In this document: piece by piece, positions 16,886 through 25,993 of the stretch | How the letters are laid out: the number at the start of each line of letters is the position of its first letter | How positions within the stretch are numbered: position 1 is the stretch's first letter | NCBI GenBank assembly: GCA_002337455.1 | Contig: DDGC01000019.1 | Span: 98,597 to 162,596, forward strand | Direction of reading: 5' to 3' | DNA: 64,000 bases | From: Rhizobiales bacterium UBA1912 | GTDB taxonomy: Bacteria > Pseudomonadota > Alphaproteobacteria > Rhizobiales > Devosiaceae | Notes under the pieces: generated by a model | Databases searched by the model: none | What the model was told of the DNA's origin: nothing | What the model saw: only the letters and a program-made list of their open reading frames with translations | Position numbers and translations under genes: made by a program

Positions 16886-17365
16886 ATGTCGAAGCCCAAG
16901 ACAAAGAAAATCGCCTTTGCAGGCGGCGGTATCATTCCCAAGAGCATTTCGCTCACCGGCAAGGATCAGGTCGTTGCCGCCCACGCGCCAGTGGCTGTTC
17001 CGGTCGAGTATGCCGATCACCTGATCCATGAACGGGTCGCTTATGATCCTGATGGCAATGACGCGCCGAGCAAGCCGGCAAAGACCAATCAGTCTGCCGA
17101 CAAGGCTGATGACATCGTCGCGGCAGCACAAGATAAGGCCAACGGCCTGATCGACGCGGCTGAAACGAGGGCCAAGGAGATCACCGAAGCCGCAGAGACC
17201 AAGGCGAGCGACACGGTCACAGCGGCCGAAGCCAGGGCCAAGGAAGTTACTGCCGACGCCGAGGCAAAAGCGGCCGAGATGCTCAATGTCGCCGAAGTCC
17301 AAGCGGCCGATATCGTCAACGCCGCTGAAGAGAAGGCCGAGAACGCCGGACAGAAGGACAGCTAA
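16886..17365 (+). CDS. Head-module protein with seven 11-residue repeats (GpFI position)
   Basis: This 159-residue protein has an N-terminal part (1-70) predicted to be globular or extended. From residue 80 to 156 it consists of seven consecutive hendecads of the form AAExxAxExxx, for example AAETRAKEITE and AAEARAKEVTA. This predicts a continuous amphipathic or right-handed coiled-coil helix, similar in composition to LEA-type or ATP synthase b-like rods. ATG 16886 (GAAAGGAACC upstream) is preferred to 16844. Its position after the capsid gene equals lambda FI, which helps terminase dock on the prohead. That function is inferred from position alone. Confidence 0.65.
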   Translation: MSKPKTKKIAFAGGGIIPKSISLTGKDQVVAAHAPVAVPVEYADHLIHERVAYDPDGNDAPSKPAKTNQSADKADDIVAAAQDKANGLIDAAETRAKEITEAAETKASDTVTAAEARAKEVTADAEAKAAEMLNVAEVQAADIVNAAEEKAENAGQKDS

Positions 17366-17368
17366 GCC

Positions 17369-17740
17369 GTGTCTGCCCGCTATCACACCCTGCGCGACCG
17401 CACAGTCGCCGCTGTCGATCGGGTGTTTGCCGAACCGATCCGGATCATCTGGAAGGACGATCGCGTGCCGGTGGACATCGAGGCCGTCTTGCGTACGGCC
17501 GCGCAGGTGGCGCAGTCCATGGCAGGAGGGCGCGGGCAGGCCTGGAACGTTGAAATCTCGGGCGCATCGGGCCTGCTGTATATCGACCGGGCCCGTTATC
17601 CGGAAATTCTTCCGAGCCGAGGGGATGAAATCAAGGCGCTGGCGCGCGGCGATGCCTATTTCGAAGTGTTGCGCACCGATACACGCAATCCGACGCGCCT
17701 GATCTGCCATCTTGCGGAAAGCGGGCGGGCCGGATCATGA
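17369..17740 (+). CDS. Head-tail connector/completion protein, FII-like
   Basis: This 123-residue protein starts at GTG three bases after the preceding stop. It has an N-terminal helix (YHTLRDRTVAAVDRVFAEPI), beta strands (IRIIWKD, WNVEISGASGLLYIDRA) and DEIKALARGDAYFEVLRTD. These fit small beta-barrel head-tail joining proteins of the lambda FII or tail-completion type. The order after the FI-slot gene supports this. It overlaps the next gene by ATGA. Confidence 0.62.
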   Translation: MSARYHTLRDRTVAAVDRVFAEPIRIIWKDDRVPVDIEAVLRTAAQVAQSMAGGRGQAWNVEISGASGLLYIDRARYPEILPSRGDEIKALARGDAYFEVLRTDTRNPTRLICHLAESGRAGS

Positions 17741-18546
17741 GCCTTGTTCGCCTTGCCGCAAGGATCTCTGCAGTGCACGCGCTGGAAGGGTGCCTGTTCG
17801 AAGGCACCGAGGTGCTCGACAGCGAAATCGGCGCCATCGGTCTCGGCCCCGACGGATCGCTGGTCGCAGATTCGGAGAGCCGCTTTGTTGCGGTTTACAC
17901 CAATGACGGCCAGGCCCTGATCGGCGAATACGAACCTCGAGCCCTCCATACCGGCGGCACCTGCGAGATCACCTTCGAAATGGGGATAACCGCCGCGATG
18001 CTGGTGCGCGATCCGGAGACGGAAAAGCAGCAGGTGATGGCCGGAGTGCCCGGCACCGACGCGGCATTTGAATTCTACCTCGACATGGTCGGCCGTCAGA
18101 TCATGGACGCTCTTTCCGACCCTGCGAACGAATGGGCCGACGTTTGGCGGGCGTTGTGTCCGGTCGTCGTCAAGATCGAAAGGGTTCGAACCGACGATGC
18201 GCAAATGGTGCGGTTGGCAGGGCATCAGATCAAGTTGACCTGTCAGATTGTCGACGATCCAGTGCGTGGCATTGACCTCGAAGAGGGCGGAGCCTTCTGG
18301 CGGTTTCTCTTGGCGCTGGACGCGGTCGGCTCGGCCGAGACAGTAGCCCAGGCAAATCTGATCCGGGGCGCCCTGGGCGCGGCTCCCGTTGCCCGGTCGG
18401 TCGCGCGCGACAGAACGCTGGGGCTGACCGAGGCAGAAGCGGCAGCGCTTGGCGGCAATGATGTGTTCGATGACGCCGGTGCACCGGTCGAAACCGAAAC
18501 GCTCGTTGTGGAGGTCGATGGCCTGGGTACGACAGAGGAGCAGTGA
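17737..18546 (+). CDS. Phage connector/tail protein, unknown
   Basis: This 269-residue acidic protein lies between the head-completion gene and the baseplate spike gene, so a tail-completion or baseplate role is likely. Visible features are a central EIETF-like beta region (GGTCEITFEMGITAAMLVRD) and a helical segment with DMVGRQIMDALSDPANEWAD. The C-terminus is acidic and probably disordered. I do not recognise the family. Its stop overlaps the next start by TGATG. Confidence 0.6.
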   Translation: MSLVRLAARISAVHALEGCLFEGTEVLDSEIGAIGLGPDGSLVADSESRFVAVYTNDGQALIGEYEPRALHTGGTCEITFEMGITAAMLVRDPETEKQQVMAGVPGTDAAFEFYLDMVGRQIMDALSDPANEWADVWRALCPVVVKIERVRTDDAQMVRLAGHQIKLTCQIVDDPVRGIDLEEGGAFWRFLLALDAVGSAETVAQANLIRGALGAAPVARSVARDRTLGLTEAEAAALGGNDVFDDAGAPVETETLVVEVDGLGTTEEQ

Positions 18547-19085
18547 TGCTGACCGATCTGCTGGCCATGAAGATTGATATTGAGCGCCTCAAACAGGCCT
18601 TTGGGGCTTCGCTCAAGGTGGGGCCAGTGGCCGCCGTCGATGCGCAGCGGGGGTATAGGATCAAGCTGGGTGAGGGGCCAGGTGGGCCTTTCCTATCGCC
18701 CTGGTATCCACACCCGGAATCGGGTGGAGACAATTCGAGCTGGATGCCGCTTTCGGTCGGGCAGATCGTGGGTATCGTCAATCCGAACGGCGACCCCCGG
18801 CAAGGCTTCCTGATCCGTGGGGGATTTTCCGATCAGCACCCGCCAATCGCCGACGATAGCCAGACAGTGCGGTTTGCGTTCGGGCCCCTGACCATTACCG
18901 CCGTCGACGGCGGCCTGACGGTGGACGCTTCGGCACCCGTGACGGTGAACGCGCCAAACGTGAACCTTGGCGGCTCCGGCGGCAAGCCGGTGGCGCGGGT
19001 CGGCGACATCGTTGAGGTGGGCGCAGGATCGTCCGCCGGACAATGGCCAATCGTATCCGGCAGTCCAGTGGTGACGGCGCAATAG
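18546..19085 (+). CDS. Baseplate assembly protein V (central spike), P2 GpV-like
   Basis: This 179-residue protein has an N-terminal OB-fold region (VGPVAAVDAQRGYRIKLGEG, SWMPLSVGQIVGIVNPNGDP and QGFLIRGGF). A beta-helical spike follows (GPLTITAVDGGLTVDASAPV, NAPNVNLGG), and the PAAR-like tip reads GKPVARVGDIVEVGAG, ending SGSPVVTAQ. This is the membrane-piercing spike of contractile tails. ATG 18546 is preferred to the GTG at 18543. Confidence 0.88.
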   Translation: MLTDLLAMKIDIERLKQAFGASLKVGPVAAVDAQRGYRIKLGEGPGGPFLSPWYPHPESGGDNSSWMPLSVGQIVGIVNPNGDPRQGFLIRGGFSDQHPPIADDSQTVRFAFGPLTITAVDGGLTVDASAPVTVNAPNVNLGGSGGKPVARVGDIVEVGAGSSAGQWPIVSGSPVVTAQ

Positions 19086-19099
19086 ATCGAGGACAGGAC

Positions 19100-19279
19100 A
19101 TGGACAAGAGGGATTACAGCGTCGCGGCGCATGTGAACCGGATCAACGGCCAGATCGTATCGCGCACCAGGCGCGTCAGCCTTTCCGATTCCGAGGCCCT
19201 TTATGAACGGGCGCTTGGTCGCGTCCAGCCCGTCGGGATGCCGAAGCGCAACCGCCGTCGCAAGGCGCCGACGAAATGA
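19100..19279 (+). CDS. Small basic phage protein, unknown
   Basis: This 59-residue protein starts at ATG 19100 behind a GAGGACAGG ribosome site and ends ATGA-overlapped with the W gene. The C-terminus is strongly basic (PKRNRRRKAPTK). It sits inside the baseplate operon between V and W, where small unassigned proteins are common in related rhizobial prophages. No function can be read from the sequence. Confidence 0.62.
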   Translation: MDKRDYSVAAHVNRINGQIVSRTRRVSLSDSEALYERALGRVQPVGMPKRNRRRKAPTK

Positions 19280-19668
19280 GCGGGATCGATCGTCGGACAG
19301 GCACCATAATCGACAATTTTGCCTCCGCCTGTCAGTCGGTTGAACTCATTTTTGCTACGCCGATTGGCGAACGCGTCATGCGGCGTCAGTTTGGCGGCGG
19401 CATCGTTGAGCTGCTGGGACGGCTCATGCGCCCCGACCTTTTTCCGGTGGTGATGATCCTGATCGCGGCGGCCATCGATGTCTGGGAGCCCCGCTTTCGC
19501 GTCCGATCGGTTCGGTTTACCGGCTCGGTGGACGCCGTCCGAGCCGGACAGGCGGGAATCGCCATCGAAGTTGACTGGCGGCCTGACGCCCATCGCGGCG
19601 ATTTCACCATCGAGGGAACGCGGGCCATGATCTTGCGATATTCAGGCCGTCATTGGGTGACGACATGA
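19276..19668 (+). CDS. Baseplate wedge protein W (GpW/gp25 family)
   Basis: This 130-residue protein carries the gp25-like signature: NFASACQSVELIFATPIGER, RQFGGGIVELLGR, and the C-terminal strand IAIEVDWRPDAHRGDF. In P2 and T4 this protein nucleates the sheath on the baseplate. The gene lies between V and J as in P2 (V-W-J-I), with overlaps on both sides. Confidence 0.9.
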   Translation: MSGIDRRTGTIIDNFASACQSVELIFATPIGERVMRRQFGGGIVELLGRLMRPDLFPVVMILIAAAIDVWEPRFRVRSVRFTGSVDAVRAGQAGIAIEVDWRPDAHRGDFTIEGTRAMILRYSGRHWVTT

Positions 19669-20522
19669 CATTGCCGTCCGAACTGGCCGGCCTGCCGGCA
19701 CCGTCGATCGTCGAGGAAATCGGCTATGAAACGCGGCTGGGGATCCTGCGCGATCGCCTGGTAGCGCTGTTTGATGCGGCCGGGATCGACTATGATGTCG
19801 AAAACCTCGAGACGGACCCGGCGCAGATCCTGTTGCAGGTTTCGGCCTATCAGGACGTCTTGCTGCGCCAAAGGGTCAATGAGGCAATCCGGTCGACCTT
19901 TCTTGCCTATGCCGTTGGCGGCGATCTCGACGTTCTGGCACAATGGTATGACGTCTATCGCCTGGCAGGCGAGGATGACGACCGGCTGCGCCGGCGGGTC
20001 ATTCTTGCCATACAGGGCCGCTCGCCGGGCGGGACGGAGGCGCGATACAGGGCAGTCGCTCTGGGCGCCGATGTTCGGGTACAGGATGCGGCGGTCTATA
20101 CGGTCGGGCGAGACCCTACGGTGCGCGTGGCGGTGTTTTCAAACGAAGCAGGCGGCGTTGCCAGCCCTTCACTGCTTTCTGCAGTTGACGGGGCTTTGCA
20201 GGCACCCGACGTGCGGATGGTCAATGATTTGATTTTGGTTGCCAGTGCCGCGCAGCAGGTGGTGGATGTCGTCGCCGATATCTGGCTGTTGCCCCAGGCG
20301 CCCGAGAGCACCATCGCGGTGGCGCAGTCTGCCATGGCCGCTGCCTGGTCGGGACTGTCGCTGGGCCGGGATGTCACCATGAGCTGGCTGACGGCCATGT
20401 TGCAGGTCGATGGCGTGCAGCGGGTTGTCGTCACGGCACCCACCAGCGATGTCGTCATGCCGTTCGACCAGGCAGCCGGGCTGGGAACGATCACACTTAA
20501 CAATCGCGGGAGAGCATTTTGA
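19665..20522 (+). CDS. Baseplate protein J (GpJ/gp47 family)
   Basis: This 285-residue protein has the J-family layout: N-terminal LAGLPAPSIVEEIGYETRLG, YQDVLLRQRVNEAIRSTFLA, then DLDVLAQWYDVYRLAGEDDD and RLRRRVILAIQGRSPGGTEA. It forms the baseplate wedge that links hub and fibres. ATG 19665 overlaps the W stop; an upstream frame extension exists but is inside W. It ends in a TTGA overlap with I. Confidence 0.92.
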   Translation: MTLPSELAGLPAPSIVEEIGYETRLGILRDRLVALFDAAGIDYDVENLETDPAQILLQVSAYQDVLLRQRVNEAIRSTFLAYAVGGDLDVLAQWYDVYRLAGEDDDRLRRRVILAIQGRSPGGTEARYRAVALGADVRVQDAAVYTVGRDPTVRVAVFSNEAGGVASPSLLSAVDGALQAPDVRMVNDLILVASAAQQVVDVVADIWLLPQAPESTIAVAQSAMAAAWSGLSLGRDVTMSWLTAMLQVDGVQRVVVTAPTSDVVMPFDQAAGLGTITLNNRGRAF

Positions 20523-21667
20523 CTTCGGCGCTCCTGCCGTCAGCTTCATCGCCATGGGAGCGCGTTCTTGCCGATGGCATGGAGCTCTCTGGCGCGCTGG
20601 GCGTAGCGATCAATGGTATCGTCGGCGCCAAGCTGCACCAGCCGACGGCGTCGATGCTGCCCTTTCTGGTCTGGGAATACGGGCTGGGCGAACTGACGCC
20701 TTATGTACCGGCCATCCATGAGCTAATTGATGAAGGTCTGATCTGGCAGCGGTTGCGCGGGACTGTTAGCGCCGTGGCGATCGGGTTGGGCTGGGTCGGA
20801 TACACTGCCGATATCGAGGAGGCAACTAGTTCGCGGCGGTTCTGGAATTCGTTCCAGCTGCGATTCGACGCCCTGCCCATTTCGGATGTGCCCGACCTCG
20901 AGCGCATCGAAGCGATTACGCAGCTTTCAATTCCGCTGCGCTCGAAACTGCGCCGGGGAGTGCATCTTTACGATATCGAGGCCGCGCAGGGCGACCACAC
21001 GGTGCTCGACGGTTCCTACCTCGATCACGAGAGCGGGATTACGGCCACACCCGGCGGCACGCTCTGGTCGTTCGGACGCGCCACGGAAATCGCCCATGCC
21101 CTGGGCAAGGCGGAACTCGACGCTGCCGGATTATGGATCGAACCCAATTGGGACGTGCCGCTCGATGCTTCGCCCGCATGGACCACAATCGAGACCGCTT
21201 GGACCGAAATTGCCACGCCTTGGGTGAGTGGGGGCGCCGAGGCGATACGAGAACGGGCAATCGTTGCATCCCTGATCGCTGGCGAGATGTTTCTGCGCCT
21301 CTATGACGAAACCGGCAATAAGATTGGACATCGCAAATGTCGCGTGGTGCGTCGCGTTTGGTCCGAGGCAGCCGGTGATTACAAGTTTGGCGGGGTGCGG
21401 TATGGCTGTCAGGCACTGGCCACCCGCGTCTATGTCGAGGCGATGACGCAGTTCCGCGATGCCGATGGTGTCGAGTGCGAGACTGTCGCGCTCGTCGTCG
21501 GGGGCATGCGCAGGGCGAGCGTAAAGCCCGGACGGCTCTGGTTGGCCCCGGACGAGATCGAGGGCGGCTTTGAGCTGGCCGTGAGCCCGTTTGGGCACGA
21601 TTTGCGCGCGACGGTTCGCGAGCAGGCCAAATTCATGCTCACGCTTGCCGCCCCGGTGCCGCCGTGA
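20519..21667 (+). CDS. Tail protein I (GpI family), extended
   Basis: This 382-residue protein starts at TTG in a TTGA overlap. The first 120 residues match the P2 GpI core (SMLPFLVWEYGLGELTPYVP, LIDEGLIWQRLRGTVSAVAI). The remaining 260 residues are an extension not found in P2 I. They include immunoglobulin-like beta segments and a repeat of the form PAWTTIETAWTEIATPW, and may connect to the fibre system. A gap of 79 bp separates it from the next gene. Confidence 0.85.
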   Translation: MTSALLPSASSPWERVLADGMELSGALGVAINGIVGAKLHQPTASMLPFLVWEYGLGELTPYVPAIHELIDEGLIWQRLRGTVSAVAIGLGWVGYTADIEEATSSRRFWNSFQLRFDALPISDVPDLERIEAITQLSIPLRSKLRRGVHLYDIEAAQGDHTVLDGSYLDHESGITATPGGTLWSFGRATEIAHALGKAELDAAGLWIEPNWDVPLDASPAWTTIETAWTEIATPWVSGGAEAIRERAIVASLIAGEMFLRLYDETGNKIGHRKCRVVRRVWSEAAGDYKFGGVRYGCQALATRVYVEAMTQFRDADGVECETVALVVGGMRRASVKPGRLWLAPDEIEGGFELAVSPFGHDLRATVREQAKFMLTLAAPVPP

Positions 21668-21746
21668 GGTTCCCGTCAGCGATTTCGCCAACAAACCATA
21701 CGCCGAGCGCTCCTAGGCTCTGGCCATTATTTTAACGAGGTTTCCT

Positions 21747-24700
21747 ATGCCGTTCGAGCATCCCTCGGGGCTGCCTTACGCCTTTCAGCGTTCGGTGGGC
21801 GATCCGTCTGTGCAGAGCGTTGTGCATTTCGGTGCCCGCCCATTCATCCAGGGCGCGGACTTGCACGATGCCCAGGATATCCAGCGGGCCCGCTCGCGCC
21901 GCGTGAGCCGCCTGATCGCCGCCGACGGTGATCGGATCGAGGGAGCGGCCGCAATCGTTGATCGGGAAGCCGAGACGGTCAATCTCACTGCGGGTCGCAT
22001 CTATGTCGATGGCGACGTTCTCCTTGTGAACGCCGCCCAGATCGATGACGTGTCCATGGACACCCGCGTCGAGATCGGCGTGCGCCTCGTGCGCCAATGG
22101 ATCACCAGTGAAGACGATCCCACCCTTGTGGGGCTCGTTCCAGGATCTCTGGCCGAGGGCGAGGGTGGCGCCGCACGCGAAATCGTCTCTCTCGCATGGG
22201 CGTTGTCTGACGATGGCGGGGAAGGGGCCTTTTACCAGGTCTATGTGCTTCAGAACGGCACGATCCTCGATCAACCCGAGCCGCCCTTTGTCCAGGGGAT
22301 CGTGCAGGCCATCGCATCTTATGACCGGGTGTATGGCCATTACATCGTGCGCGGCTGCCGCATCTCGGCGCTAGGCGCCATTGGCGCCGCACAGGTGTTT
22401 TCCATTGAAGAGGGCGAGGCCAATATCGACGGCTTCAAGCGCACGCGATTTACCGCGTTGCGGCATGGCGAAACCGAAGAATGGGACATCTCGGCCGTGC
22501 CGGGCGAAACCCACACCTATGACGGCGGCGCCAGCCAGGTCGTGACCATGGCACGCGCGCCGGTCGATGGCGTGACTTCTGTGCTGCTCGATAAGGAAAA
22601 GACGGTCAGTGTCGTGCGCGGCCCGGTCGCCAATGGCGCCGATAACCTGCCGGACAATTCGGTGATTGAGATCATCTCGGTGGTGCAGGGCGCGACGACC
22701 TATGAAGCCGGAACCGATTTCAATCGGGTGGGGGATACAGTCGATTGGGCGCCGGCGGGGGCAGAGCCGGCGACGTCGACATCATACGATGTGACTTATC
22801 GCTACCGCGCATCGGTGGTGCCCGATGCTGTCACCAATACGACGATCGAAGTTTCAGGTGGCGCAGCGGGTGGCGATATCATCATCGCCTACACATGGAA
22901 GCTGCCGCGCATTGACATGCTCTGTCTCGATAAAAGCGGTGCGGCCGTCTATGTCCGTGGCCTTTCGGCGGTCGCAAATCCCGTGCCTCCGATCCCGCCA
23001 GCCAATGTGCTACCGCTGGCCGAGATTCACAATGACTGGTTCGGTACGCCCAATGTAATTTCTGACGGCATTCGCACCGGGGTCCGCGCGCCGACATGGA
23101 GTGAGTATCGCCGGTTCATGAATATGCTCGAGGATCACTCAAGGCTGATCCAGCTCGAGCGGTTGAAATCGAATGTCGATGCGCGCGACCCCGCCGCCAA
23201 GCGCAACATGTTCGTCGATCCATTCGTCGATGACAGCCTGCGCGATGTCGGAGAGGCCCAGACCGGTGCGATTGGCAACGGGTTGATGCAACTGGCGATC
23301 GAGCCGACGTTCTATGACCTCGATCTCTCCAGCCCGGTGACCCTAGATTGGGTCGAAGAGGTGATCGTCGAGCAGGCTCTGCGGACCGGGTGCGAGAAGA
23401 TTAATCCCTACCAGAATTTTTCGCCCATGCCCGGTGCGCTCAAGCTGTCTCCGGCGGTCGATTTCTGGACCGAGAGCGCCACCCAATGGGCCAGTCCCCA
23501 GACCATCGAGTTCAACCGCGGCGTTTCGATTTCGGGCGCGCGGGTGCAATCGAGCTCGGCCACGCAAACCGTCAGCTCGACGACCGAAGAACTGCCCTTT
23601 TTGCGCCAGCGCGATGTCGAATTCGTCATTGCTGGCTTTTTCGAAGGCGAAATTCTCGACGTTTTGACCTTCGACGACATCGACGTCAAACCGGCAGGCG
23701 AACAAACGGCTGACGAAAACGGTGAAATCACCGGCAGCTTCACGATCCCCGCGAACGTGCCGGCGGGCACCAAGGAGGTGATCGCCGAGGGGCAGGGTGG
23801 CACATTGGCGGTGGCCCCGTTCACCGGCCAGGGCACGCTGGAAACCGACGTTATGCGACGTGTCACGACAGTCCAGCGCTGGGACGCCGCAATTGTTCAG
23901 CGGCGCCAGAACGATGACGACGAACACGAGGAAACCAATGGCGAGCGGCGCATGCGCGAAACAGGCTCGTTCGATCCGCAGGCGCAGATTTTCAACCTGC
24001 CGTCGACACGCCAGATCGTGGGTGTGGACTTCCATCTTTGCGCGCTGGGCGATCTGACCAATCACATTCTGATCCACCAGGTCAGTGTGGATACCGGCTG
24101 GCCGACGACCGATGTCGAAGCCGAAGCGTTTGTTCCCATGGCGGGAGCGCAGATGGGCTGGAAATCGGCGCGCTATGGCCTGCCCGTAACCGTTTCGGCG
24201 GGGCTTGACCGTGCCGTCGTCATCAAGACCGATGATGGTGAGCACGCGATCAGCTTTGCCAGCCTTGGCGGGTTCGACGCCGAGGCACAGCGCCCGGTGA
24301 CGACGCACCCTTATCCGATCGGGCCGCGCCTGTCGTCGGTCAACGCGCGGACATGGACGGCTCATCAGAACGACGCCCTGGCCTTCCGGCTCGTGGCGGC
24401 GCGCTATACCCAGACCACCAAGACTGTGGATCTGGGCACTGTCGATGTCGTCGATTGTTCCGATCTTCAGGTGCGGGCCATTGTAGATATGCCGAGCCCG
24501 GCCTGTTCGGTGGTTTTCGAGATCGAACGGGCCGGTGGTGAAATCTTCCGGCTCCTGCCTTGGCAGGTTCTCCAACTTGGAGAGTTCATCACCGAGACGG
24601 TAACTGTGCGCGCCATTTTGACAGGAACCGAGCGGTTGGCTCCCGTGCTGTTTGCGCCAGTCGAACTGATCGCGGGCAAGATCGCAACAGAGGCGAGCTA

Positions 24701-24980
24701 TGTCACAAAGGTCATCGACACCAGCGATGCCATCCGGGTTTCGGCTTATCTCAAAGCGGCGGTACCTGCCGGGGCTGGCCTGACGCTTGAATACGATTAT
24801 GCCGACGATGGCTGGGAAGACCTGCCGCTTCACGCCACCGAGATTTCGCCCGATCCGGCATGGGTCGAGCGCAACTTCAGGGTGGCCATCGCCGGCCAGC
24901 AGATGCGTATCAGGATTTCGCTGACTGGTGGCCCAGCAGCGCGGCCGGTTATTTCCGACTTCGGCGCAGGCATCATCTAG
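21747..24980 (+). CDS. Large tail/baseplate protein with DUF4815 region
   Basis: This 1077-residue protein has an N-terminal DUF4815-type region (GDPSVQSVVHFGARPFIQGA, DLHDAQDIQRARSRRVSRLI, LTAGRIYVDGDVLLV). It is followed by long beta-rich stretches with fibronectin-like or adhesin-like character up to the C-terminus. DUF4815 proteins sit in tail operons of tailed phages and are thought to be fibre or baseplate-rim components. It stands between I and the collar-domain fibre, so it is probably the proximal fibre or adaptor. Confidence 0.8.
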   Translation: MPFEHPSGLPYAFQRSVGDPSVQSVVHFGARPFIQGADLHDAQDIQRARSRRVSRLIAADGDRIEGAAAIVDREAETVNLTAGRIYVDGDVLLVNAAQIDDVSMDTRVEIGVRLVRQWITSEDDPTLVGLVPGSLAEGEGGAAREIVSLAWALSDDGGEGAFYQVYVLQNGTILDQPEPPFVQGIVQAIASYDRVYGHYIVRGCRISALGAIGAAQVFSIEEGEANIDGFKRTRFTALRHGETEEWDISAVPGETHTYDGGASQVVTMARAPVDGVTSVLLDKEKTVSVVRGPVANGADNLPDNSVIEIISVVQGATTYEAGTDFNRVGDTVDWAPAGAEPATSTSYDVTYRYRASVVPDAVTNTTIEVSGGAAGGDIIIAYTWKLPRIDMLCLDKSGAAVYVRGLSAVANPVPPIPPANVLPLAEIHNDWFGTPNVISDGIRTGVRAPTWSEYRRFMNMLEDHSRLIQLERLKSNVDARDPAAKRNMFVDPFVDDSLRDVGEAQTGAIGNGLMQLAIEPTFYDLDLSSPVTLDWVEEVIVEQALRTGCEKINPYQNFSPMPGALKLSPAVDFWTESATQWASPQTIEFNRGVSISGARVQSSSATQTVSSTTEELPFLRQRDVEFVIAGFFEGEILDVLTFDDIDVKPAGEQTADENGEITGSFTIPANVPAGTKEVIAEGQGGTLAVAPFTGQGTLETDVMRRVTTVQRWDAAIVQRRQNDDDEHEETNGERRMRETGSFDPQAQIFNLPSTRQIVGVDFHLCALGDLTNHILIHQVSVDTGWPTTDVEAEAFVPMAGAQMGWKSARYGLPVTVSAGLDRAVVIKTDDGEHAISFASLGGFDAEAQRPVTTHPYPIGPRLSSVNARTWTAHQNDALAFRLVAARYTQTTKTVDLGTVDVVDCSDLQVRAIVDMPSPACSVVFEIERAGGEIFRLLPWQVLQLGEFITETVTVRAILTGTERLAPVLFAPVELIAGKIATEASYVTKVIDTSDAIRVSAYLKAAVPAGAGLTLEYDYADDGWEDLPLHATEISPDPAWVERNFRVAIAGQQMRIRISLTGGPAARPVISDFGAGII

Positions 24981-24991
24981 GAGGATTTTCG

Positions 24992-25984
24992 ATGTCGGCC
25001 GTTACCGATCTGCTCAATCTACCCAAGCCAGATTCCCGCTCCGAGGAGCAGGAGAGTGTTGTCGATGCATTCCTGGCGACGGCTGCCGCGCTGGATATGA
25101 TCGATGCGATTCTTTCGGCCTACGCCACGAGCATCGCAGGCAAGGCAGAAGCCGCTCACGGGCACGCCATCGACGCAATAGAGGGGCTGGCGCATGCCCT
25201 GGCGTCCAAGCGCGATAAAGACGTTCTCATCGAGTTCGATGAAGTGTCAGGTTTTCCGTCGCTCCCCGGGGTGCCGCTAGGATATGTGCTGGCCAGGTCA
25301 GAAGTGGGTCTGGCGTTCCTGTCTCCGGCCGCCGCCATCGGAGCGCACCAACATGCAATGGGCGAAATCGTCGGACTTTCTGGCGCACTTTCGGCACTCT
25401 CGGATGACATCGAGCGGGCGACATCGGCAGGCACCGTCACGTTTGTTGCCGGAAGTACACCTCCGGACGGGTGGTTAAGGGCAAATGGGGCCACGGTCAG
25501 CCGTTCTGCCTATTCTGATTTGTTTTCGCGGATTGGCACCACGTTTGGCGCAGGCAACGGCTCCACCACCTTTCAAATTCCCGATCTGCGCGGAGAATTC
25601 ATTCGCGGCTGGGATGACGGACGCGGTATCGACGGGGCGCGGGTTTTGGGCTCGAGCCAAAGCGACCAGAACAAGTCTCACGTGCACACGGGTTCAGCCG
25701 AGTCCGGAGGCGCACACAGTCACTCCGGGTCAACCAGTACCGACTCCCATAACCACACGGTTCCGGCAGCGGCAAGCGACATAGAAGGTCAAGGCCAAGG
25801 GCGGGTCTATACAACCGCCACTACTGGCAACGCCTGGAACCGCTCAACAACATCGGACAGTCATTCGCACTCGCTTTCAATTAATTCCGGCGGTGCCCAC
25901 ACCCACGACCTTTCGATCGACAGCTCTGGCGGCAACGAAGCGCGCCCGCGCAACATCGCGCTCCTCGCCTGCATCAAATACTAG
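24992..25984 (+). CDS. Tail fibre with phage collar domain and HxH-rich tip
   Basis: This 330-residue protein begins with ATG 24992 after a GGAGG site. The N-terminal half is helical, and residues about 150-210 form a phage tail collar domain (STPPDGWLRANGATVSRSAY, FQIPDLRGEFIRGWDDG). The C-terminal 100 residues are Ser/Gly/His-rich with five H-x-H motifs (HVH, HSH, HNH, HSH, HTH), resembling metal-coordinating receptor-binding tips such as that of T4 gp37. It most likely recognises the host surface. A chaperone-like gene follows. Confidence 0.87.
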   Translation: MSAVTDLLNLPKPDSRSEEQESVVDAFLATAAALDMIDAILSAYATSIAGKAEAAHGHAIDAIEGLAHALASKRDKDVLIEFDEVSGFPSLPGVPLGYVLARSEVGLAFLSPAAAIGAHQHAMGEIVGLSGALSALSDDIERATSAGTVTFVAGSTPPDGWLRANGATVSRSAYSDLFSRIGTTFGAGNGSTTFQIPDLRGEFIRGWDDGRGIDGARVLGSSQSDQNKSHVHTGSAESGGAHSHSGSTSTDSHNHTVPAAASDIEGQGQGRVYTTATTGNAWNRSTTSDSHSHSLSINSGGAHTHDLSIDSSGGNEARPRNIALLACIKY

Positions 25985-25993
25985 GAGGACATC

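Noticed and set aside
23343..24833. 496-codon minus-strand frame opposite the DUF4815 gene
   Set aside because: Arg/His-rich shadow without any motif; the plus-strand gene is continuous and well supported.
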